From contig JANQGB010000929.1 in NCBI GenBank assembly GCA_028277545.1, forward strand, positions 1 through 9,720: a stretch of 9,720 nt of DNA, given 5' to 3'. Below the pieces are notes generated by a model. The model made no database searches, was not told the origin of the DNA, and saw only the letters and a list, made by a program, of their open reading frames with translations. Positions 1 through 6,278 of the stretch are shown piece after piece. The DNA comes from Phycisphaerae bacterium (GTDB taxonomy: Bacteria > Planctomycetota > Phycisphaerae > UBA1845). The position numbers and the translations under genes were made by a program. Every line of letters begins with the position of its first letter. The first letter of the stretch is position 1.

Positions 1-302
1 GGGGCACGCAGTACGCCCGGCAACGGACAAGGTTTCGGACCGTGAGACGCTGACCTGGTGAACGCAGGGCCGGCGCCGCTGCGCGTGACAGGTCTTAGCG
101 ACGCGTATCGCACGGATCCTGGTGGCGTCAGGCAGTATCAGCTTCTCGGCAGCAACAGGCCCCAGCGCTTGTATAGACGGCCATTAACGCTGCATGGCCC
201 GGGTTTGGCAGTCTTATATGTTGACCCGAGTGATCACAACATCTGGCCAGCGGTCGTCTCGAGCGGGCCGCTGGTACCGTAGCCTCACAGCGCCGTTCGG
301 TT
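1..302. other. Leading segment without a convincing gene
   Basis: This stretch lies downstream of the minus-strand lipoprotein gene. On the plus strand, frame 1 is open from the window edge to a TGA at 58-60 (19 codons), so a gene tail entering from the left is possible but cannot be recognised. The short GTG-initiated frame at 58-282 has no ribosome-binding site and an unremarkable arginine/proline-rich translation, so I do not call it. On the minus strand there is a TATAAG hexamer at 213-218 and an 8-bp palindrome GTGATCAC at 230-237. These could belong to a promoter reading toward position 1, but no credible start codon follows within the window. Confidence 0.4.
247..274 (-). terminator. 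Hairpin downstream of the lipoprotein gene
   Basis: CCAGCGG at 247-253 and CCGCTGG at 268-274 form a perfect 7-bp inverted repeat around a 14-nt loop. It lies 28 bases beyond the lipoprotein stop codon on the minus strand. No T-tract follows it, so it is at best a factor-assisted or mRNA-stabilising hairpin. Confidence 0.25.
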
Positions 303-1436
303 CTACTCTACGGTGAACGTGCAGGTACACGGGGCAATAGTACACGAACACTGGGAGCCTTCGCAGCAGTTGGTATCGTCAATGCAGCGTCCGCCATCCT
401 CGTTACACAGGGCGGGGCCGTCGGTTCTGCGGAGCACGTCTGAACAGTCTCCGCCACAGGCGGCCTCGTTCTCGGCGGTTTCGGGCAGGTCGCGGTTGGC
501 GTAGGTCGATGTCTTGGTGGCTGTGTCGGCTCCGGTCAGCGTGAAGGTGCCGGTTTCATTGTACCCGACACCACCACCCGAGAAGGTGAACGAGTCTCCA
601 CAGACAGTACCCCTGAACGCGGCGCCGCTGCCGTCCTGGTACCAGGCCGTGTTGCCGTCCTGAATGATGGTCAGGGTAATCTCGCCACCCTCACCCTCTC
701 CGCAGGAATTGCTGCAACTGTAGGTGCCGGTCCACGTGCCGGCTATGTTGGAGGCGGCAGGGCAGTCTTCGGGGACCTCAGGTTCCGCCAGTGTCACGTC
801 CATCGCCAGGGCGTCTATGAGCAACTCGGCGTCTGATGGACACAAGACGCGCATACAGACGTAGAAGAAGCCCGCGTTGATGACCTCGATGGTATCCTCG
901 TCGACCTGGGACGTTGCCGGCTGGACAGAGTTCGGCTGTCCGTCGTCATCCAAGCCGACATCAAACGGCCCGTAGACCCGCCCGCTCTGACAGGCAGTTT
1001 CTTCGTCATAGCCGATCTGGTAGTAGATCGCGACAGTTTCGGAGGGCGGACATTCGCCGTTAGCCAGGCGGATGGGTTTCTCCGGGACGGTGTTGTCTTC
1101 GGCGTGAGTCAGCGTGACCAGGCTGAGCGTTTCCTCCAGGTTCAGAGTGGCGCTCTCTACCTGCAGGTTCAGCTCGTCAAGGGGCACGTCCAGCGCGAAG
1201 GTCAGCTCAGCCTCCTCGCCTCCCTGGATTTGCAGGGTACGACCGACGACCGCGTTGTACCTGATCGGCTGTTCGAGGTCCTGCTCGCCACCGGTGTCGT
1301 CAGTAACGTCGGCGTCATCCCCACCGCCCCCTCCACCGCCGCCGGAGGGTGGTGTGCAGCCCGCTGCCTGCAACATTCCCACGATGCCTAATGCTGCAAC
1401 CGACCACAGGATCCAGGTGGATTGGTGGCTCTTCAT
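303..1436 (-). CDS. Secreted lipoprotein with cysteine-rich, knottin-like C-terminal tail
   Basis: Predicted 377-aa envelope lipoprotein of unknown function. AAGGAGG at 1443-1449 places the start at one of two adjacent ATGs: 1436 (6-nt spacing, preferred) or 1439 (3-nt spacing). The frame is open to an ATG at 1466, but that extension lies upstream of the ribosome-binding site. Numbered from 1436, residues 1-26 form a signal peptide (charged start, hydrophobic core WILWSVAALGIVGML) ending in a lipobox AAGC, so Cys27 is the likely lipidated residue. A run of eight glycines (about 32-39) and an acidic stretch form a spacer. Residues about 60-220 are unrecognised. Residues about 231-315 begin with GTWTGTYSC and look like a beta-rich domain with alternating hydrophobics. 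Residues 344-372 hold eight cysteines spaced C-x6-C-x5-CC-x4-C-x-C-x4-C-x-C, resembling an inhibitor cystine knot. The stop is TAG. Existence and localisation are secure; function is unknown. Confidence 0.9.
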   Translation of the reverse strand: MKSHQSTWILWSVAALGIVGMLQAAGCTPPSGGGGGGGGDDADVTDDTGGEQDLEQPIRYNAVVGRTLQIQGGEEAELTFALDVPLDELNLQVESATLNLEETLSLVTLTHAEDNTVPEKPIRLANGECPPSETVAIYYQIGYDEETACQSGRVYGPFDVGLDDDGQPNSVQPATSQVDEDTIEVINAGFFYVCMRVLCPSDAELLIDALAMDVTLAEPEVPEDCPAASNIAGTWTGTYSCSNSCGEGEGGEITLTIIQDGNTAWYQDGSGAAFRGTVCGDSFTFSGGGVGYNETGTFTLTGADTATKTSTYANRDLPETAENEAACGGDCSDVLRRTDGPALCNEDGGRCIDDTNCCEGSQCSCTIAPCTCTFTVE

Positions 1437-1442
1437 CATCTG

Positions 1443-1449
1443 CCTCCTT
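1443..1449 (-). promoter_or_regulatory. Ribosome-binding site of the lipoprotein gene
   Basis: On the minus strand this reads AAGGAGG, a near-perfect Shine-Dalgarno sequence. It lies 6 nt before the ATG at 1436 and 3 nt before the ATG at 1439. It rules out the longer ATG start at 1466. Confidence 0.8.
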
Positions 1450-2050
1450 GTGTCCTCGCCTGTCACTCTTTGGTTTTAGCTGCCAACCGATTTTAATAAG
1501 ATAACGAACCTCAAGCGGTGATCATAACCGAAGGGCCGAGGCGAATCGAGCGGAATCGTCCGCGATGTTCCGGATTCGCCCCGGCCCGGCGGGCACATGG
1601 CGGCGATACTGTCTTCGCCCCCGCAACCGCAACGAAGCCAGGCCGCTCCGCTCGGCAACGAGCCTGGCCTCGCGTTGTGCGTCATATTGGCAGGCATACA
1701 CGGGTCGTTGACGGATTCCGCCGCCTGAAGGGAGGTTGGATCGATGAAGTTGGCTGTGAGAATCACGCTGACGGGTGAACAGCGGGATGTGCTTCCGCGG
1801 CCGCAACACGAAGGTGTAGCACGATGGGCAGGCTTAGCTGCGCGACGGCACTGTTCTCGGCGGTGGAGGTGGCCGAGGGGAAGCAGATCGGCCAGTGCAT
1901 GTCGCGCCGCCGGTGTCAGGTTTCTATCAGGTTCTTCAAGCTGCGGGATGCCAAAAGGCGGGGAGACTGGGATGCACCTGAGCCTGGACGAATATGCACG
2001 CACGAACAGCCGCGCGTGCGGTCCTGGCTGCAGCGGCACCCGCCAGAGGA

Positions 2051-2109
2051 GCAGGTCGGGTCCACCGTCGACGGGCTGTCAGCTCGCGCCGTCGGTGGAC
2101 CCGCCCTGC
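2051..2109 (-). terminator. Large stem-loop after the PEP-CTERM gene
   Basis: Arms 2051-2067 and 2093-2109 pair at 16 of 17 positions; the only mismatch is 2056 against 2104. A short inner pairing ACGG (2071-2074) with CCGT (2089-2092) lies inside the loop. The structure starts 21 bases past the stop codon of the minus-strand gene, the expected place for a terminator. There is no T-tract on the minus strand after the hairpin, so it may be a non-canonical terminator or a 3'-end stabiliser. Confidence 0.55.
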
Positions 2110-2130
2110 TCGATGGCGGGTAACCTGATC

Positions 2131-2829
2131 TCAACGGCGCCGGCGAGTGAGGACCAGACCGGCCAGCCCGACCAGCGCCATCGTAGCGGGCTCTGGAACG
2201 GGCGTGAGGGTGAGATCATCGAAGATGCCTCGCGGCTTGCTGTACATGCCATCGTACCAGGCGTACAGATGGAGCTGGTCGAAGGCGGCCCCGCTTAGCG
2301 ACAGCGAACCGAAGGTCGGGTTGTCACGCCCGCCCAGGTCACTGATCACGAAGGAGTCGCTCGCCACCACCGCGTCGTCGAGCAGGGCGTCGAGGTGATA
2401 TTCGATGCCGCCCCACGGACCGTTCTCGTAGTAGCCGATGTCGAGGGAGGCCGCGTTGTACAACTGGTCGAGGTCCATCCACAACGACGCCAGCGGCCCG
2501 ATGGTAAGGTTGGGGCCTTCGATGTACGCCAGTCCCAGGGTCATCGCGTTCGCTGGGCTGCCGTAATCAGGGAATTCGTCGTAGAAGAGAGTCGCATCTT
2601 CGACCAGGATATTCTGCCTGAACTCTTCGGCGGGTTCGAATGTCTCTCCGTCCGGAAAATGGCCGCTGACGGTGTTCACATCGCGGTAGGTCACGCCCTG
2701 ATGTGTGAAAGTCAGCTCCCCTTGCAGGCCTTCCTCCAGGTCCTCGTAGTCGATCACGACCTCGCCGAAAGCTGCGGTGCACCCCAGGCATATAGCCAAC
2801 ACGCCCACAACCCGAACACACTTTCCCAT
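2131..2829 (-). CDS. PEP-CTERM sorting domain-containing secreted protein
   Basis: Predicted 232-aa exported protein carrying an exosortase sorting signal. The chosen ATG (2827-2829) is preceded by AGGAGAG at 2834-2840 with 4-nt spacing. An upstream in-frame ATG at 2883 would add 18 residues before the ribosome-binding site and is rejected. Residues 1 to about 22 form a Sec signal peptide (MGKCVRVVGVLAICLGCTAAFG). The mature part is acidic and rich in aromatic residues and alternating hydrophobics, so probably a beta-sandwich, but I recognise no named domain. Residues 211-232 are a textbook PEP-CTERM tail: VPEP, a hydrophobic helix (about 215-228) and a terminal RRRR. In this family the tail is cut and processed by an exosortase during export to the surface or extracellular matrix. 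No exosortase gene lies in the window, so it must be encoded elsewhere. The stop is TGA. Confidence 0.92.
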   Translation of the reverse strand: MGKCVRVVGVLAICLGCTAAFGEVVIDYEDLEEGLQGELTFTHQGVTYRDVNTVSGHFPDGETFEPAEEFRQNILVEDATLFYDEFPDYGSPANAMTLGLAYIEGPNLTIGPLASLWMDLDQLYNAASLDIGYYENGPWGGIEYHLDALLDDAVVASDSFVISDLGGRDNPTFGSLSLSGAAFDQLHLYAWYDGMYSKPRGIFDDLTLTPVPEPATMALVGLAGLVLTRRRR

Positions 2830-2906
2830 GACACTCTCCTGTCTAATGGGCCGGGAGTGCTGCCCGACCAAACCATGGATCATCGACGCGGCGCTTCTGC
2901 CCCGGT

Positions 2907-2912
2907 CTTATA
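2907..2912 (-). promoter_or_regulatory. Possible -10 element for the PEP-CTERM gene
   Basis: TATAAG on the minus strand, five of six matches to TATAAT, lies about 78 bases upstream of the ATG at 2829. I find no good -35 at 16-18 bases, so this is weak. A 6-bp inverted repeat, CCAAGC (2947-2952) and GCTTGG (2965-2970), lies a little further upstream. Confidence 0.25.
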
Positions 2913-3053
2913 CTAATGCCCTCGGTCACCGCTTCACACTGCATCGCCAAGCCCTGCTCTGGATGCTTGGAAGCGCGCAACACAAGGCATCAGGTTCGCA
3001 AGAGACTAGGATAGACAATCTGACATACCTGAGTCAAGCCATTTTATTCACCT

Positions 3054-3141
3054 GAGGAGATTTCTTTTGTATTACAAATTGTGGGCCTCAGGGCAATTTT
3101 CCTGGACACCTCGTTCGGAATGGGCTACGCTCGGGGGATGA
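3054..3141 (+). promoter_or_regulatory. Possible short leader ORF overlapping the start of the next gene
   Basis: GAGGAG at 3054-3059 is followed after 7 nt by a TTG at 3067 that opens a 24-codon frame rich in aromatic residues (begins L/M-YYKLWASG). It ends with TGA at 3139-3141, so stop and next start overlap as ATGA at 3138-3141. That layout would allow translational coupling. A plus-strand promoter CTGACA (3020-3025), 17 bp, TTTATT (3043-3048) lies just upstream, but its expected start near 3055 would fall inside the GAGGAG. Chance is a real alternative. Confidence 0.2.
3103..3131 (+). promoter_or_regulatory. Candidate sigma-70-like promoter with leaderless geometry
   Basis: TGGACA (3103-3108, five of six matches to TTGACA) and TACGCT (3126-3131) are separated by exactly 17 bases. 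The -10 ends 6 bases before the ATG at 3138, so the expected transcription start falls on or next to the A of the start codon. This would give a leaderless mRNA and would support 3138 over the upstream GTG at 3081. The call rests on sequence match only. Confidence 0.35.
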
Positions 3142-4415
3142 GCGAGCTTCAAGATCACGCGGTTGCTCAAGTGGGACACCGCGGATACACAGAGGAATCA
3201 CTTCGGGACGTCGTCTGTCGAATCGGAGACCGATTGCGGGACTCTTTGGCCGCCGTGACGGCTGCTGCCTCCGGCGAGCCCACCCGGCCAGTGGACCTGT
3301 CAAAGGCCCTGCGCGTTAATCAGGCGCTGGCCGGCAAGATCCTGATGGCGGTGCGCAAACACGACCCGCTGCTTGCGACTCACCTGATGCCGGGACCAGA
3401 GGCGTTGCGGACCTTTCTTCGGGGCGCTCGCACGGCGAACATTGCGTCTGATGTGGTGGGTGCTGCGGAAGAGGCGGTGGGTCAGTTCGACGGGCTTCTC
3501 AAGAAAGATGTCGGCGGCAGGGCAGAATTGGATGCCATCATCAGCGCTTGGCTTCCAGAAGCTCGCCAGCGCTTCGAGTTGAGTAGTAAGCAAGGCGCTT
3601 TCAGGTCGATGTGCAACATAAAAGGCGTGGCGGCCGATCTGCTGCTCCACACGCTCATCACTCATCCTTCGAAAGAACTCGCGGGATACTACGATGGCTG
3701 CGAAGTCCAAGGTGCCGTGGGTCTGCGCCGCTTCCGCCCAGGCGTGCCGGTCCAGTTCACCAGCGGGATCAGTGGATCGATCGGTAAGTCCGATCGAGGT
3801 CCGGTGTGGGAATGCCTCGATGGTGCGCCGCTCATGCAAGGGCAAGAGGCGGGCCTTCTTCGACAATTCTGTGCCCCGCACGACACCAAGGTGGAAATCC
3901 GATCGGGCGGCGCGAGAGTTCAATACCTTCTAGTCGAGAATCGTCTGGGTGTGAGTTCCACCGTCGACATGTTCCTCGGCTGCGTGATTCGAAATGCCGT
4001 GCCGCCCCAGCCGAGCGAAGGCCCGTCCCGACGGCGCGGCGTGGGCGGCGAAATCCAGATGCCCTGCCGTACGTACGTCCTGGACGCACTCACCCACAAG
4101 GACGTGTGGGCCGGTTGTTCGCCTGCTCTGGCGATTTACGACACGGCGACCCGGGGAATCTGTGACGTGAACGATCCGGACAATGACATCTATCGACTCC
4201 ACCTGGAGGAGACCATTCAGTATCTCGGCGAAGGAATCGAACGGTTCCGAAATCCCGATGTGCCCAGGTACCTTGAGTTGCTGCAGTCGGCGTTCGACAG
4301 GCTCGGATGGGACCCCGCCGACTTCCGTGGACATCGAGTACGTGTTCGCTACCCCGTGTACGGCTCACAATTCGTAATGGCCTTCGAAGGCCCGGCGCTG
4401 ACTCCTTATCTCTGA
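3138..4415 (+). CDS. Hypothetical protein with HTH-like N-terminal region
   Basis: Predicted 425-aa soluble protein; no signal peptide or membrane segment. The frame also offers a GTG at 3081 and an ATG at 3120. I prefer ATG 3138, which follows GGGGG and sits at the end of a promoter-like sequence, because the extra N-terminal residues look non-coding. Residues about 17-45 form a charged helix. Residues about 53-95 (DLSKALRVNQALAGKILMAV, then HDPLLATHLMPG and ALRTFLRGA) look like a helix-turn-helix, with the family feel of planctomycete proteins that begin with such a segment; this is an impression from memory. Residues about 155-290 are mixed alpha/beta with several cysteines (159, 188, 226, 245, 282), and the tail 355-425 is helical then beta. 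No catalytic motif is recognised. It is divergent from the PEP-CTERM gene and convergent with the split gene, 73 bases away. It may be a regulator, but that is inference. Confidence 0.85.
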   Translation: MSELQDHAVAQVGHRGYTEESLRDVVCRIGDRLRDSLAAVTAAASGEPTRPVDLSKALRVNQALAGKILMAVRKHDPLLATHLMPGPEALRTFLRGARTANIASDVVGAAEEAVGQFDGLLKKDVGGRAELDAIISAWLPEARQRFELSSKQGAFRSMCNIKGVAADLLLHTLITHPSKELAGYYDGCEVQGAVGLRRFRPGVPVQFTSGISGSIGKSDRGPVWECLDGAPLMQGQEAGLLRQFCAPHDTKVEIRSGGARVQYLLVENRLGVSSTVDMFLGCVIRNAVPPQPSEGPSRRRGVGGEIQMPCRTYVLDALTHKDVWAGCSPALAIYDTATRGICDVNDPDNDIYRLHLEETIQYLGEGIERFRNPDVPRYLELLQSAFDRLGWDPADFRGHRVRVRYPVYGSQFVMAFEGPALTPYL

Positions 4416-4488
4416 TTCAGAAACGGCCCCAGTTCAGCTCCGTACTCCTCGGTTGACTGTCGCTCCGTCCGTGCAGATTCGACTCGTC

Positions 4489-4995
4489 CTATGGGTCGCC
4501 GTCGGGCATGTCCGCCGGCGGTCCGGCCAGCATCTCCGACCGAATCTCGTGGTAGTCGTCTTCCTGACCCTTGCTCACCTGCGGACCGCCTCTGGCGGCC
4601 AACTTCTTCCGCTGCTTGAGGTAATCGTGAATCTGATCCCCGATCGGACGGCGCTCCTCGCGATAATCCTCCTCGTAGCAGTAGTCCAGGATGACGCTGA
4701 GGCTGAGCAGGTATTGCAGGGTCAACTCCGGGTCAGGCTCGCGCACGAAGAACTCACCAAGCAGATCGATGGCCTGGTCCGTCTGGTAGTCCCACCGCTC
4801 ACGGCCAACATAGTAGGCCACGATGGCGAAGGCGTAGGCCCGCACCGGCGAACCGGCCTTCCGATCGGCCAGGAGCCGTCCGATCGGCGTCTCCAGGCGG
4901 TCCCAACGTGCTGACGAGTGGCACAGCGCGCGCAGTGCCGCCCGCTGGCCCTGGTCAGTCTTGGCGTGGGCCAGGTAGCGCGTCCAGGCTTGATA
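4489..4995 (-). pseudogene. C-terminal part of an amber-interrupted gene (helical, HEAT-like)
   Basis: This is the in-frame continuation of the ORF at 4996-5448 after the TAG at 4996-4998. The frame stays open for 168 codons to a TAG at 4489-4491. It reads as ordinary protein straight after the stop (YQAWTRYLAHAKTDQGQRAA), so it was part of one longer product. The segment is helix-rich and acidic/aromatic, with paired helices reminiscent of HEAT-type repeats (LLADRKAGSPVRAYAFAIVA; AIDLLGEFF), then a charged, probably disordered tail ending GPPADMPDGDP. If translated alone, the first usable start is a GTG at 4843-4845, giving 118 aa, but no convincing ribosome-binding site precedes it. I infer a nonsense mutation, a sequencing or assembly error, or readthrough. 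Function is unknown. Confidence 0.6.
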
Positions 4996-5448
4996 CTAGT
5001 CTTCGGACCTGGGCAGTGCTCGGAACCGAACGATGTCCGCCACCAGGCCGGCCAGGTCGCGGTCACCGTCTGCCGTGGGCACGATGGTCAGCACCGGCCG
5101 ATCCGGCCCTGGACCCAGGAACATCACCGCCTGGCCCCGGTCGGTAAGATTGCCATAGCTACGCTCCCAGGACGATGGCGACAGGCCTGCTGAGAGCCAC
5201 GGTGCTCGCTCGGCTCTCTCGAACGGCACCGGCCCGACGAGGCGCTCGCCCTTGAGCACTCGGTGCCTGACCAGTTCGCCGGAGACCGCCCATTCCACCG
5301 GCCCGCCGCCCTCCGGGGATGACCTGCTGGTCACCTCCTGCCGATAGCCCGACACCCGCCCCACCAGCACGGTGGCCGACCGGCTCACCTGCATCCGCGG
5401 GCCGGCGGGGAAGGTCACGTCGGCCTCTCTGGCCAAACCAACTGCCAT
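4996..5448 (-). CDS. N-terminal part of an amber-interrupted gene, hypothetical protein
   Basis: Predicted 150-aa product ending at an in-frame TAG (4996-4998). The start is fixed: a TGA at 5452-5454 lies one codon upstream in the same frame, and AGGAG (5457-5461) sits 8 nt before the ATG. Residues about 22-115 resemble a small beta-barrel seen in secreted proteins that start with S-A-x-x-V-L-V-G-R-V and contain V-L-K-G-E (here SRSATVLVGRVSG and RHRVLKGERLVG). The comparison is from memory. There is no signal peptide, although the first 13 residues look like the end of one, so the 5' end may also be eroded. Continuing through the amber codon would give 319 residues: this domain plus a helical repeat domain. 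TAG ends other genes here (303-305, 4489-4491), so general recoding of TAG is unlikely. Confidence 0.65.
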   Translation of the reverse strand: MAVGLAREADVTFPAGPRMQVSRSATVLVGRVSGYRQEVTSRSSPEGGGPVEWAVSGELVRHRVLKGERLVGPVPFERAERAPWLSAGLSPSSWERSYGNLTDRGQAVMFLGPGPDRPVLTIVPTADGDRDLAGLVADIVRFRALPRSED

Positions 5449-5503
5449 GAGTCACACTCCTGAGAGCTGGCCACCCGCGCCGCTTCTTCGCGCCGACGGT
5501 ACG

Positions 5504-5887
5504 CTATCTCGGATTCTGGGCATGCACGTTGGCCGTATTGGCGATCGCCGCGCCGAGGTCGGGCGCCGTAGCGCCCCGGCCGTCTCCGCTGCCCCAATGC
5601 CTGACCCGCTCGCTTGGCACGCCCGCCCGCTTGCCGATGACTTCGCCAACGTCCACCGGCACTGTCATTCCGCACCGCCAGCTTATGTGCTTCAGGTAGA
5701 TCAAGGCATCGTTTCGGGACACATCGTTGAACCACTCGATGTTCCTGACCGCCAGCCACGCCGTGAAGGAGTTCTTCATGGTTACGGACTCCAGGTCCCC
5801 GGCGGCTCCGGCCCGGGGGTCGGCCCATGGTGCCGGACCCAGGTCCGGACTGTCCTCGATGTAGACGGTGTTCTCCTCCCCTGGCAT
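5504..5887 (-). CDS. Small hypothetical protein (uncertain)
   Basis: A 127-aa candidate ending in TAG, 55 bases upstream of the start of the amber-split gene and on the same strand. The frame is open up to 6235, but the part upstream of about 5945 is arginine/proline/histidine-rich and looks non-coding. Downstream the composition becomes protein-like (acidic VYIEDSPDLG, then FTAWLAVRNIEWFND and ALIYLKHISW). Possible starts are ATG 5887 (chosen; AGAGGGG about 13 nt upstream) and ATG 5779 (GGAG 9 nt upstream), which would give 91 aa beginning MKNSFTAWLAV. No signal peptide, membrane segment or known domain is recognised. It could be a genuine small gene, the remnant of a longer one, or chance coding-like sequence. 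Confidence 0.35.
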   Translation of the reverse strand: MPGEENTVYIEDSPDLGPAPWADPRAGAAGDLESVTMKNSFTAWLAVRNIEWFNDVSRNDALIYLKHISWRCGMTVPVDVGEVIGKRAGVPSERVRHWGSGDGRGATAPDLGAAIANTANVHAQNPR

Positions 5888-6278
5888 CGCGAATCGGCGA
5901 TCCCCTCTGTAGTCATTCTCGCTGTTGGGTGTTGATTCGCGCATCGAAGAATGGCGGAAAGCCGGTGTGGGTCGGCTGGCAGGCTCGCCGTGTTCGCTGT
6001 GGCTACGGCAGCACTGCACGCTGTCGACATCGGCGGGGTCAGCGGGCAGATGAGCAGGCCTCGGTCGCGGATGCTCCTTACCACTCAGCGCTTGGCGCAT
6101 GCCTAGCCGCAGACTTCGGCGCTGCCCACCATGGACTGCCCACGAGACTGAATCGGTCCTCTCCGAACGTCCGGCGGTGTTACGCGGATCGCAACTCAGG
6201 TTCGGGACGGGGCGGTCGCGCCGGGCGGACTCCACCGGTCTGCTCCCGTTTCAGAGTTGCCACTTACGCTGTGCACTT
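5888..6278. other. Intergenic region without a supported gene
   Basis: About 390 bases between the small ORF and the stop of the 472-aa gene. Open frames cross it on both strands (for example 5827-6393 and 6099-6734 on plus, 5782-6084 on minus), but none has a ribosome-binding site with sensible composition. I see no clear terminator hairpin for the minus-strand gene ending at 6279. Confidence 0.5.

Larger units (their letters stand above)
1437..2130. other. Intergenic region between two minus-strand genes
   Basis: About 690 bases between the lipoprotein start and the PEP-CTERM stop. Long frames exist on both strands (for example 1744-2298 plus, 1476-2039 minus), but their translations are arginine/serine/proline-rich, lack ribosome-binding sites and overlap each other, as expected by chance in GC-rich DNA. 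Visible structure: an AT-rich patch at 1488-1503 with a TAAAAT hexamer at 1490-1495 on the minus strand, which could be the -10 of the lipoprotein promoter (no good -35 at normal spacing). There is an imperfect hairpin with GCCAGGC (1637-1643) and GCCTGGC (1662-1668) arms, and the strong dyad at 2051-2109. No gene is supported. Confidence 0.6.

Noticed and set aside
1104..1479. Plus-strand frames opposite the lipoprotein start, including a poly-proline run
   Set aside because: The proline run is simply the complement of the lipoprotein's poly-glycine spacer; the lipobox and ribosome-binding site establish the minus strand as coding.
1630..1677. Imperfect hairpin with GCCAGGC/GCCTGGC arms
   Set aside because: It has no gene end next to it on either strand and no T-tract, so I do not call it a terminator.
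1476..2039. A 187-codon minus-strand frame upstream of the lipoprotein
   Set aside because: Low-complexity P/R/S/H composition, no ribosome-binding site or domain, and it occupies the likely lipoprotein promoter region.
1744..2298. A 184-codon plus-strand frame in the 1437-2130 intergenic region
   Set aside because: It is arginine/serine/cysteine-rich, has no recognised domain, and runs antisense into the PEP-CTERM gene and through the dyad at 2051-2109.
4722..5066. A 114-codon minus-strand frame bridging the amber site in another frame
   Set aside because: It is W/R/S/P-rich and out of frame with the protein-like reading that continues through the amber codon, so it does not represent a frameshift rescue.
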